Shown in pieces: positions 17,757-26,503 of a stretch of 56,161 bases of DNA (the first letter of the stretch is position 1; each line of letters begins with the position of its first letter). The notes under the pieces were generated by a model. It was not told where the DNA came from. It made no database searches and was given only the letters and a program-made list of their open reading frames with translations. The stretch comes from Flavobacteriales bacterium. Its GTDB lineage: Bacteria > Bacteroidota > Bacteroidia > Flavobacteriales_D > Parvicellaceae. Location of the stretch: assembly GCA_016780365.1 (NCBI GenBank), contig JADHMB010000005.1, positions 1-56,161 on the forward strand. Direction: 5' to 3'. The position numbers were made by a program, and so were the translations under genes.

Positions 17757-19115
17757 TTAATCATATTTTCTTTTTCTAAACCAACGATCATATCTTGTAT
17801 CAGGGCCAAGTGAAAACCCTATTGAAAATTTAAAATAATTCTCTTCAATTTTATTAATCGTTAAATCGCCAAGTTTTCCAACCTCAACCCCAAAATTAAC
17901 TCTTGAAAGCGATCTTGAACTAAGCAGTGGTATAGATACTCCAAAATTTATGCCATTTTGAATTAAAGAACTCTCATCTACAATTATTTTTGACTGTGTT
18001 TGGTGTATACCTAAGGAAAACGTAGACTTACTCAAAAGCGATTTATTGGTATTGGACCAATCTAAGTTTGGAGACAACCTATAGCCCAAAGAGATTCTAG
18101 AATAAGTACTCATTGGGAAATCACTCTGTGAAGAATATTTAGAGTTATCCTGAAATTTTGTCCAATCTACAGAGCTATATTGAGCGCCAAGGTCCCACCT
18201 TCGTTTGTTTTTATATACTTTACCAATTGACAAACCAAATTCTAATTTTTCAGGAAGAATCATATTAGAATTTTCATTTTCCATGGCTAAAGTATCTTTT
18301 GGAAATTCTTGAACGCTAAAATTGTATTTAAAAGTATATGCAAAGAAATCATTGTCCGTACTGATATCAGAACTCAAAGAATAGTTAACTCCTAGATTTA
18401 AAAAAAGTTTATTATTAGATGCTGTTTTGAATCTTTTGAAAATTTGAAGACCTACATCAAATCCCCAGCCACTTAATGAAGATCTATATTGGATTCTAGA
18501 GTTGTAATCATTAGAATTGTTGTAAACAACTGTACTTGTTCTGTCTAAGTTTCCAAATAAGTAAGAACAATTAAGCCCTAAAGATATTCTTGTGGTATCT
18601 CCTTTATTAAGGATATTAAATCCATTTCCAATAAGTAACTTATTAACGGATCCATCTCCTTTAAAAATATAAGAAACGGTAGAGGTGTCAAAAGCAACTG
18701 TACTACTAACTTCATATCCTTGAGAAGATAAAGGAGTTATTCCAAAAACCAAACCCCAATTCTTAGTAATCGGAAGTCCCATAAATAAATTATTTAGCCC
18801 AAAATTATTTCCTGAAGACGTAGTTTCGTTGTTGTTATAATTAGAATTATATAAAGCAGATTTTCCAGCAAGAGAAACATTATATATAGGGTTATACTTT
18901 ATGAAAGAAGCGTAAGAAGCTGGATTATTAATATTAATATATTGTGGTTCTGAACTTGGAGAAGTAATATTTCCAAACCCAAAATAATGTGCAGATTGAA
19001 TGGTATTAATTTCCCCTATTCCATACCTTGAAAAAGGGGAAGTATTTAAAACTTGTCCCTTGATATAAACAACAGTAGTGAGGAAAAATATATATAGAAA
19101 AAACTTTTTAAGCAT
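17757..19115 (-). CDS. Outer-membrane protein, putative porin
   Basis: 452 residues with a signal peptide (MLKKFFLYIFFLTTVVYIKG, then QVLNTSPFSRYGIGE) and a long series of alternating strands ending in FKFSIGFSLGPDTRYDRWFRKRKYD, consistent with a large outer-membrane barrel related to the OmpP1/FadL-like or PorV-like group; the exact family is not certain. The N-terminal SPFSRYGIG...NNPASYAS pattern is common to a conserved Bacteroidota protein found next to coaX. It overlaps coaX by 8 bp and is followed by the TPR gene 10 bp downstream. Confidence 0.78.
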   Translation of the reverse strand: MLKKFFLYIFFLTTVVYIKGQVLNTSPFSRYGIGEINTIQSAHYFGFGNITSPSSEPQYININNPASYASFIKYNPIYNVSLAGKSALYNSNYNNNETTSSGNNFGLNNLFMGLPITKNWGLVFGITPLSSQGYEVSSTVAFDTSTVSYIFKGDGSVNKLLIGNGFNILNKGDTTRISLGLNCSYLFGNLDRTSTVVYNNSNDYNSRIQYRSSLSGWGFDVGLQIFKRFKTASNNKLFLNLGVNYSLSSDISTDNDFFAYTFKYNFSVQEFPKDTLAMENENSNMILPEKLEFGLSIGKVYKNKRRWDLGAQYSSVDWTKFQDNSKYSSQSDFPMSTYSRISLGYRLSPNLDWSNTNKSLLSKSTFSLGIHQTQSKIIVDESSLIQNGINFGVSIPLLSSRSLSRVNFGVEVGKLGDLTINKIEENYFKFSIGFSLGPDTRYDRWFRKRKYD

Positions 19116-19827
19116 TGTATATTAAAACGGTATTTAAACCCTTTAATGTTAAATTTTCATCTGCAAAGATGCTGTTTTTTTTTGTTGATACAATTGATTT
19201 TATAAAAGTAGTATCTCCACCTGTCAATATAACGTTGATTTCAGGGTGTAATTGTTTGTATTCAGAAATGTTTTGAATGATTTCATTAATAGTTCCATTA
19301 ATTACTCCACTCACCATAGATTCCTCGGTGTTTGTTCCAATTAATGGTGTGCTTTTAGTTTTAAAATTTACCCTTGGCAAATTTTCTGTAAAACTACTTA
19401 GAGCTTTCATTCTTAAATTAAACCCCGGTGAAATACTTCCTCCTAAATACTCGTTAGATTTATTTATAAAATCATAGGTAATACAAGTTCCAACATCAAT
19501 CACAAGATTGTTTTTATTTGGAAAAGTTTTGTAAGCTCCAACTGCATTTGCAATTCTGTCATGACCTAACGAATCTGCAGACTTGTACTTTACAGCAATT
19601 GGAAGGTTTAATTCATATGACATCAGAACTAGATTTGGGAAGGATGTCAATAATTTTTGCTCCAACTTATTATTTCCGACATTTGAAATTATCCCAGTTT
19701 TAAAGGGAAGTTTTTCCAATTCATTTTCAATGTTGTCTTTATTATATAAAAAAACATTTAAAAGTTGTTGGTCTTTAAATTGAGCAACTTTAATCCTTGA
19801 GTTTCCTATGTCTACAACTATACTCAT
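19108..19827 (-). CDS. coaX: Type III pantothenate kinase
   Basis: First enzyme of coenzyme A synthesis, phosphorylating pantothenate; type III enzymes use the ASKHA fold. The 239 residues begin with VVDIGNSRIKVAQF (phosphate-1 loop, D6 and N9), then GHDRIANAVGA (about 86-96), DVGTCITYDF (phosphate-2) and GGSISPGFNLRMKAL. The start codon at 19827 lies five bases after the U-tract of the hairpin following hppA, so how it is transcribed is unclear. It leads the six-gene run down to the CNNM transporter. Confidence 0.95.
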   Translation of the reverse strand: MSIVVDIGNSRIKVAQFKDQQLLNVFLYNKDNIENELEKLPFKTGIISNVGNNKLEQKLLTSFPNLVLMSYELNLPIAVKYKSADSLGHDRIANAVGAYKTFPNKNNLVIDVGTCITYDFINKSNEYLGGSISPGFNLRMKALSSFTENLPRVNFKTKSTPLIGTNTEESMVSGVINGTINEIIQNISEYKQLHPEINVILTGGDTTFIKSIVSTKKNSIFADENLTLKGLNTVLIYNA

Positions 19828-19832
19828 ATACG

Positions 19833-19856
19833 AAAAATCCGGCTTAAAGCCGGATT
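19833..19856 (-). terminator. Intrinsic terminator after hppA, touching coaX
   Basis: Stem AATCCGGC (19836-19843) pairs with GCCGGATT (19849-19856) around a 5-nt loop, followed on the minus strand by five U (19833-19837). It lies 34 bp after the hppA stop and five bases before the coaX ATG, so it terminates hppA or partly gates coaX. Confidence 0.75.
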
Positions 19857-19890
19857 AAATTTAATAGAAAAGAATCAATAACATTCAATA

Positions 19891-22332
19891 CTATAAAGAA
19901 GATTTTTCTGACTTTTCGATTGGCTCAACACTTATTTCACCAGAAGAAGTCTTTATTTCATTCTCTGAAATAGTTTCTCCATCTTTAATAGTGGAGACTG
20001 GTATAACATTTGAATCAGTAGACGGTTGGTTTATACCTGCATTTACTACCAAATCTTTATTTTCTGTTTTAGCACAACAAGCTTTTTTACCTTCTGAAGA
20101 ACATTTTTTAATCTCACTTTTATTAACTGCTGAAACCTCATCGGAAACATGCCCACCACCTAAAATAGGTGCAATTACCAATCCAATAAGACAAGTTAAC
20201 TTAATAAGAATATTCATAGAAGGTCCAGATGTGTCTTTAAAAGGGTCTCCAACAGTATCTCCAGTAACTGCAGCTTTATGCGCCTCAGAACCTTTATAAG
20301 TCATTTCACCATTAATTTCAACTCCTGCTTCAAAAGATTTTTTTGCATTATCCCAAGCTCCACCAGCATTATTTTGAAAAATAGCCCAAAGAACCCCACT
20401 AACAGTAACACCTGCCATGTAGCCACCAAGCATTTCAGCAACCAATAGATTATTAGATGGATAAGCCAACTTGCCTATAAGTACTATTATAATTGGAAAT
20501 CCGATAGTTAATAGTCCAGGAAGCATCATTTCTTTTAAAGATGCCTTGGTAGAAATATCTACACATTTATCGTATTCTGGTTTGCCAGTACCTTCCATAA
20601 TTCCTGGAATTTCTTTAAACTGACGAACAACTTCGTTTACCATTTCCATTGCAGCTTTTCCAACTGCATTCATCGCTAATGCTGAAAAAACAACAGGTAC
20701 CATTCCACCAACAAAAAGCATAGCAAGAACAGGTGCTTTAAAAATATTAATTCCGTCAATTCCTGTAAAAGTTACGTACGCTGCAAATAGCGCCAATGAA
20801 GTTAATGCTGCAGAAGCAATTGCAAATCCTTTACCCGTTGCAGCAGTCGTGTTTCCTACTGCATCTAAAATATCGGTACGTTCTCGAACAATAGGGTCTT
20901 GCTCACTCATTTCAGCAATTCCACCTGCATTATCAGCAATAGGGCCAAAGGCGTCTATAGCCAACTGCATTGCAGTAGTAGCCATCATTGCAGAAGCTGC
21001 TAAAGCAACTCCGTAAAACCCAGCAAACGCATAAGACATCCAGATTGCAGCTGCAAATAAAAGTACGGATGAAAAAGTAGAAATCATTCCAGTCGATAAT
21101 CCGGCAATAATATTGGTTCCAGCTCCTGTACTAGACTGTTGAACAATTTTTAAAATCGGAGGTTTACCAAGACCGGTATAATATTCTGTAAAAGCAGAAA
21201 TTCCAGCTCCCACAACCAAACCAACTAAACAAGCATAGAAAACTCTCATGGATGAAATGTCTTGAAGACCTTCTCCAAAGAAATTCATTTGCATTGTTTC
21301 AGGAAGCATAAATTTACATAACACGAAACACGATATGGCAACCATTAAGATAGATGCCCAATTTCCAATGTTTAAGGCTTTTTGAACTTCAGGTTCTTTA
21401 GCGTCATTAGAAGAAATTTTCACAAAGAAAGTTCCTAACAGAGAGATGACAATACCAACACCAGCAATTGCCATTGGTAATAATATTGGACCAATACCAC
21501 CAAAAGCATCTTCAATCATTCCGCCCATGTCCTTAATTATGTAATTTCCTAAAACCATTGCTGCTAAAACTGTAGCTACATAAGATCCGAATAAATCAGC
21601 TCCCATTCCAGCAACATCACCAACATTATCTCCAACATTATCAGCTATAGTAGCTGGATTTCTTGGATCATCTTCCGGAATATCTGCTTGAACTTTTCCA
21701 GCTAAATCTGCACCAACATCAGCAGCCTTTGTATAAATACCTCCACCAACTCTTGCAAATAATGCAATAGACTCAGCTCCTAAAGAAAATCCTGCTAAAG
21801 TTTCCAAAACCATAGTCATATCAGAAACACCAGTTTCTGCAGACCAAACTCCACCCATAAACATTTGGTAAAATAATATAAAGAAAGAGGTTAGTCCCAA
21901 TACTGCTAATCCTGCAACTCCTAACCCCATGACTGTACCTCCACCAAAAGAAACTTTTAATGCTTGTGGTAAACTTGTTCTTGCAGCCTGAGTAGTTCTA
22001 ACATTGGTTTTAGTAGCTATTTTCATGCCCATATTTCCTGCAAAAGCAGAAAAAATAGCTCCTATTATAAAGGCAACTACAATTAATATATGAGTAGATG
22101 GAACCAAAAATGAAACACCAGCTAGAACAATACTTGCAGCAAATACAAATATTGCCAGTAACCTATATTCCGCATTAAGAAATGCCAATGCTCCTTCATA
22201 AATATGATCTGAAATTTCCTTCATTTTACCGTCTCCGGCATCTTGCTTCATAACCCATGCTCTTTTAACTAGCATATATAGTAATCCTACTAACGATAAT
22301 ACAATAGGTAAATAAATAACAAATGATTCCAT
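19891..22332 (-). CDS. hppA: Membrane-bound ion-pumping pyrophosphatase
   Basis: Hydrolyses pyrophosphate and pumps H+ and/or Na+ across the inner membrane. The 813 residues include about 16 transmembrane helices and the pyrophosphate site DVGADLAGK (205-213) plus the NVGDNVGD region (232-239). The segment GNTTAATGKG (493-502), with Ala and Gly where K+-independent enzymes have Lys and Thr, marks the K+-dependent class; the pumped ion cannot be decided by eye. An unusual hydrophilic tail follows the last helix (about 729-813) with C744, C752 and C753. A -33/-7 promoter pair lies 29-60 bp upstream, and a terminator follows, so the gene is probably its own unit. Confidence 0.95.
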   Translation of the reverse strand: MESFVIYLPIVLSLVGLLYMLVKRAWVMKQDAGDGKMKEISDHIYEGALAFLNAEYRLLAIFVFAASIVLAGVSFLVPSTHILIVVAFIIGAIFSAFAGNMGMKIATKTNVRTTQAARTSLPQALKVSFGGGTVMGLGVAGLAVLGLTSFFILFYQMFMGGVWSAETGVSDMTMVLETLAGFSLGAESIALFARVGGGIYTKAADVGADLAGKVQADIPEDDPRNPATIADNVGDNVGDVAGMGADLFGSYVATVLAAMVLGNYIIKDMGGMIEDAFGGIGPILLPMAIAGVGIVISLLGTFFVKISSNDAKEPEVQKALNIGNWASILMVAISCFVLCKFMLPETMQMNFFGEGLQDISSMRVFYACLVGLVVGAGISAFTEYYTGLGKPPILKIVQQSSTGAGTNIIAGLSTGMISTFSSVLLFAAAIWMSYAFAGFYGVALAASAMMATTAMQLAIDAFGPIADNAGGIAEMSEQDPIVRERTDILDAVGNTTAATGKGFAIASAALTSLALFAAYVTFTGIDGINIFKAPVLAMLFVGGMVPVVFSALAMNAVGKAAMEMVNEVVRQFKEIPGIMEGTGKPEYDKCVDISTKASLKEMMLPGLLTIGFPIIIVLIGKLAYPSNNLLVAEMLGGYMAGVTVSGVLWAIFQNNAGGAWDNAKKSFEAGVEINGEMTYKGSEAHKAAVTGDTVGDPFKDTSGPSMNILIKLTCLIGLVIAPILGGGHVSDEVSAVNKSEIKKCSSEGKKACCAKTENKDLVVNAGINQPSTDSNVIPVSTIKDGETISENEIKTSSGEISVEPIEKSEKSSL

Positions 22333-22360
22333 AATTTTAAAAAATTGATTTTTAGGACAG

Positions 22361-22392
22361 CGAAATTATATTTTTAAACATTATTGTGCAAA
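22361..22392 (-). promoter_or_regulatory. Candidate hppA promoter
   Basis: On the minus strand TTTG (22389-22392) is followed, after a 20-nt spacer, by TAATTTCG (22361-22368). This is close to the Bacteroidota consensus TTTG-N19-21-TAnnTTTG with one mismatch. The predicted transcript start is near 22354, giving a leader of about 20 nt before the hppA ATG at 22332. Confidence 0.5.
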
Positions 22393-22535
22393 TATGAAGA
22401 TGGAAATATAGTGTTTACAGAGTAAAAGATAAAATTTAAAAGTGATATTTATGGTTTAATTGCTTAGAAAAAGTAGATTTTGCAAACTATTAAAAAAACA
22501 AAACTGTATCATTATATTTAAATTCAGTCTTTGAA

Positions 22536-23879
22536 ATGAAATTTATATTCAAAATATTATTGCTTTTACCAGGGTTTATATTGGGACAAAATAATCATTT
22601 GGAAAGCTATATACCTTTTGATAGTTGCAAATTCAGTTCTCATCCCATTTTAGAAATTAAAGTATGGGTTCATGTATTACAACAATCTGCAGAAACTCCA
22701 AAAAATATTACCAAAGATTCATCCCACTTTATAGATGAGCAATTTCAATGGATAAATAAAATTTACAGTAATTTAAAACCTCCTTCTAGAAATAATTCCA
22801 ATAACGAAAGACCATATGTTAAAGATTCAAGAATACAATTTTTAGTAGATACTATTTCCTACCATATAGATAGTAACGGATGGGAAAGAATGGAAATTGT
22901 TATGGAAAAAGACACCAATAGATGGTTAGAAATTTTAGAAATAAATGCAGATTCTAATACAATTACTATAAAAGGAGTAAAAAATAATTTTAGGCCCATA
23001 CTAGATAGTTTAAAAGTCTTTGGAACAAATTCTAACAATGGGATATTGCATACTTTATACGCAAAAAAAGAAGGAAGAAATACCGTTATATATATTAAAG
23101 AAACCCTAAAGGTATCTGAAGGAAGAGAGGGATTTATAAGCTACTTTAAGAAAGTTGACAAAAATTGCAATAAAGATAACTGGGTAAAATTTGCAAATGA
23201 AAATAAAGAATTTTTGCATGTTTTTTATACTGGTGCTTCAAGTTCTGTTCCGGCATTTGGATGTGGACCATCCCCCTTCTACTTAAATGTTTCAAAATTC
23301 CTTGATAATGGAAGATACGCAACAGCACAATTAACCGCACACGAATTGGGTCACTGTATTGGATTAAGACATACCAACACTCCCCAATTTTCAGACCTTC
23401 CAAGAAAAGATAAATTTGGTTGGGTCAACTGTAATTCTAATAATGTTAGTAATAATATTATGGGGTACAATCTATGTAGGAATTACTTATCTCCTATGCA
23501 AATTGGGCATATTCATTACCGATATTCAACCATAAATGAGCTAAGTCTAACCACCAATAATTTAATGTCAAACAGTTCTAAAATTGTTATTAAAAAAAAT
23601 ACTAATTGGGATAAAAATATTTTATCAAAAGGAACTCTAATCATTAAAAAAAATAAAACACTTACAATTTCTAAAAATCTTTTGATGCCAAAAAAAGGAG
23701 TCATAGTTTTAGAAAAAAACAGTAAAATCATAGTTGATGGTGGGAGAATATATAGTCCATCAAAAAATTGGAACGGTGTTATAAGAAAAAAAGGCAAGGC
23801 TGAAAACAAGAAATGGCATTGTAGAAAAAAAGTAAATAGTCAAATTGTTTTACTCAACAATGGGGAAATTTCTTATTGA
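22536..23879 (+). CDS. Secreted metzincin-type zinc metalloprotease
   Basis: 447 residues with a signal peptide (MKFIFKILLLLPGFILG). The zinc motif HELGHCIGLRH (269-279) has the full HExxHxxGxxH metzincin form, and the Met-turn is at M309 in NNIMGYN, as in pappalysin-like (M43) enzymes; family placement beyond metzincin is inference. Residues about 30-260 form a prodomain or N-lobe with no clear match. The C-terminal 100 residues (about 348-447) read as short repeats such as GTLIIKKNKTLTI and GVIVLEKNSKIIV, suggesting a small beta-solenoid rather than a standard T9SS sorting domain. It is divergent from hppA; its stop overlaps the AsmA gene by 7 bp. Confidence 0.85.
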   Translation: MKFIFKILLLLPGFILGQNNHLESYIPFDSCKFSSHPILEIKVWVHVLQQSAETPKNITKDSSHFIDEQFQWINKIYSNLKPPSRNNSNNERPYVKDSRIQFLVDTISYHIDSNGWERMEIVMEKDTNRWLEILEINADSNTITIKGVKNNFRPILDSLKVFGTNSNNGILHTLYAKKEGRNTVIYIKETLKVSEGREGFISYFKKVDKNCNKDNWVKFANENKEFLHVFYTGASSSVPAFGCGPSPFYLNVSKFLDNGRYATAQLTAHELGHCIGLRHTNTPQFSDLPRKDKFGWVNCNSNNVSNNIMGYNLCRNYLSPMQIGHIHYRYSTINELSLTTNNLMSNSSKIVIKKNTNWDKNILSKGTLIIKKNKTLTISKNLLMPKKGVIVLEKNSKIIVDGGRIYSPSKNWNGVIRKKGKAENKKWHCRKKVNSQIVLLNNGEISY

Positions 23880-26482
23880 TCAATTTCGAATTCTGGTTTT
23901 TTCTTTTCTGGTTCTTCAACTCCAAGCTTTTTTAAAAATTTACCTAGTTTAGAAGAGTCCTTTTTCTTTTTTGCTTTTAAATTTTGACGGTCTTTGAGCT
24001 CTTGAATAGTGTCCTTTTCTAATGTTTCTTTTTCTAATTCAAATACCTCACTCTTTTTTTCATCTTCTTGGTAATCTCCCTTTATAATATCTTTAATTGT
24101 TTCTTTTTCATTAGAAATTATTTCTTTTCTTTCTTTCTTAATTTCTGCCTTGTCAAAGCCATAATTTAAATCCTCAACAGGTCCCGATATTTTTAAATAT
24201 AATTGTTTCCCTTTTACTGGATTTTCTTGGACAATGTCAGATTTTGATTTCTTTTTTCTAACTATGTCAGCCCAATTAAAACTTAAGTGATAATCCACCA
24301 GGTTTTCAAGATTATAATTTCCGTAAAAAGAAAAATCTAAGACATCATTTTCAAAATTGGTTTTATCAATTTCTGTTATTCCATCAGAAAAAATTATAGT
24401 GGATTTGAAATCTTTAAATACTACTTTATGAAGATTTTTCTCGTAATGATTGATATCAATTATATTTCTAGTGATAACACTATTTTCAAAAACTTTTAGA
24501 ATGTCATATAAAAAAGGATACTCTAAAAGTACAATGCCTTTAAAGGTATTCTTGGATTCAATAGAAGAGTTTTGAAAATCCCAATTGTTTAAAGAATCAA
24601 AAATTAATTGCGAATTAAAATCACTTGAAATACTACCTGAAATATGTTCGTTTTTTATATAATCCTGATCAAAATCGTTAAATGATTTCATTAACTGTTT
24701 AATATTTAAACTTGATAATTCGCCGTCTATCAACCAGTTTTGATTGTCACTATTTAAATCCGCATTGTAGATGTTTAATAAAATCTGTCCATCATAAGAC
24801 TCCATAAATAAATTTTTAATCTCTATTGATTTATTGATTTTGAGTCTTTTGGAGGAGATATTGAAAAACTTTAAATTATCGTAATAAAGTTCATTGGCAG
24901 CTATAGCCCCTTCCAAATCTATTTGATAATCTGTTTTGGAAGAATCCTTAGAATCAAATATTTCTAAGAAATCATCTAGATGGAATTTATCAAGTTTTAA
25001 GTCGTAATTACATTTAATTTTTTTGGAGTCAGCTTGAAACCATTTATTCCAGTCCATGAAGTTTAAATTCATTGAAAATTCATCTTCATTAAAAAAGGAG
25101 TTTTGAACTGTAATGTCCATATTTTTTTTAGAAATATCAGCTTCAAAATCATTTAATTCTAACTGGGTTTTTAAAGGCAAATATTCTATATTTATTTTTT
25201 CACTAACTATGTTCCCGTCTAAATTCTCAAAAAATAATTTATCGTTTTTAGTGGTGATTTTTGTTTCCATTTCAAAAGCAGTTTCTCCATCTAAAGAAAA
25301 ATCTTTAAGAGTTGTGAAAAAAGGAATTTTATTTAAGTCAAATAACCCCTCTATGTTTAAAAAATAAGTAGGCGTTTTAAAATTGTCAATCTCTAAATTG
25401 CCCCTCATTATTTTATCATTCATGAGAGCTGAAAAATTAATGATTTTAAGATTTTGTTCCTTATTATTAAATGTTCCACTTAAATCAATCTTTTCTAACT
25501 GAATATTATTTAGCTTGTCTTTCAAAGTTGCATTTTCAGCATTAAAATTGACAAAGAAACTAAGGGGTTGCTTATTGTTAATCTCACCATTTAGATTTCC
25601 ATCAAAATTGAATATTCCTTCAGAGCTATATTTGGTTTTTATGCTGGCATAATCTAACGGCAGAATACTAAATATTTCAGATATTTGAATTTGGTTTCCT
25701 TTAATATTTAGATTTATCCTATCTTTTTTTGAACTTTTATAATCCCCTTCTAAAAAGAAGTTCATATCTGCTATTTTTAATTTCCCCTTTTTTATTACCA
25801 ATGAAAAAGGATCATTTTTTACTTGTAAAATAATTTCTGTATTCGCGTTTTTGGAGCTTATATAATTTACGCCTTCCAAATAAAATTTATTTACTGACAT
25901 ACTAGATAGTATATTTAAATCGTATTCTTGGTTAGAGAATTGGCCTTTCAACTTTGAATCTGAAATAGTAAAATCGTATTGTTGACTTAGGGGAATGTTT
26001 TGGTAATTTACAGAGAAATCTTTAAGAGTAAGTTGCTCTAAAGAAAACTTAAAATTATTATTTTCAGATTTGTCTTTAGAAATAAACACATCGAAATTCT
26101 CTTTCCCATCTGAACTAACTTTGGCAGCAAGACTCCCATTTTTTAATACCAACTTCCTAACTATATATTTTTTATTAATTAAATCATAAGCATCAAAATT
26201 TAGAAAAGCGTTCTTTGCAAAAAGTAAAGTATCATTGTTAGCTAATGGATCTTTTATTAAAAGATTGGAAAATTGCAAAGAGATTGCTGGAAAATAATTG
26301 AATGCACTTAATTCTATATTTTGAATAATCATTGGTGAAATAAGCTGATTATTTATCTGTTTTAATGCAATATCTTTAATCTCTTTGTCGTATAATTTTA
26401 TCACAGAAAATAAAACTCCAAATATCAATAGGGTTATTAAGGCTAATATTGAAATGATATACTTAATTATACGAAGAACCAT
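23873..26482 (-). CDS. AsmA-family envelope protein
   Basis: Large inner-membrane-anchored periplasmic protein (869 residues) of the AsmA group, whose long beta-rich groove is thought to move phospholipids between membranes. One N-terminal transmembrane helix (about 5-28, IIKYIISILALITLLIFGVL) is followed by an extended run of beta strands, with AsmA-like blocks at the start (NNQLISPMIIQNIELSAFNY) and near the C-terminus (YNLENLVDYHLSF, LYLKISGPVEDLNYGFD). The last about 90 residues are a lysine- and glutamate-rich, probably coiled-coil or disordered tail. It follows the M23 peptidase by 21 bp on the same strand. Confidence 0.82.
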   Translation of the reverse strand: MVLRIIKYIISILALITLLIFGVLFSVIKLYDKEIKDIALKQINNQLISPMIIQNIELSAFNYFPAISLQFSNLLIKDPLANNDTLLFAKNAFLNFDAYDLINKKYIVRKLVLKNGSLAAKVSSDGKENFDVFISKDKSENNNFKFSLEQLTLKDFSVNYQNIPLSQQYDFTISDSKLKGQFSNQEYDLNILSSMSVNKFYLEGVNYISSKNANTEIILQVKNDPFSLVIKKGKLKIADMNFFLEGDYKSSKKDRINLNIKGNQIQISEIFSILPLDYASIKTKYSSEGIFNFDGNLNGEINNKQPLSFFVNFNAENATLKDKLNNIQLEKIDLSGTFNNKEQNLKIINFSALMNDKIMRGNLEIDNFKTPTYFLNIEGLFDLNKIPFFTTLKDFSLDGETAFEMETKITTKNDKLFFENLDGNIVSEKINIEYLPLKTQLELNDFEADISKKNMDITVQNSFFNEDEFSMNLNFMDWNKWFQADSKKIKCNYDLKLDKFHLDDFLEIFDSKDSSKTDYQIDLEGAIAANELYYDNLKFFNISSKRLKINKSIEIKNLFMESYDGQILLNIYNADLNSDNQNWLIDGELSSLNIKQLMKSFNDFDQDYIKNEHISGSISSDFNSQLIFDSLNNWDFQNSSIESKNTFKGIVLLEYPFLYDILKVFENSVITRNIIDINHYEKNLHKVVFKDFKSTIIFSDGITEIDKTNFENDVLDFSFYGNYNLENLVDYHLSFNWADIVRKKKSKSDIVQENPVKGKQLYLKISGPVEDLNYGFDKAEIKKERKEIISNEKETIKDIIKGDYQEDEKKSEVFELEKETLEKDTIQELKDRQNLKAKKKKDSSKLGKFLKKLGVEEPEKKKPEFEIDQ

Positions 26483-26503
26483 ATAAGTTGAATAGTTTTT
26501 AAT

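Noticed and set aside
22333-22535. tRNA or small RNA in the hppA/metzincin gap, and a promoter for the metzincin gene
   Set aside because: No cloverleaf or stable hairpin is seen. A TATATTTA box at 22513-22520 has its nearest TTTG 30 nt upstream, too far for a standard promoter.
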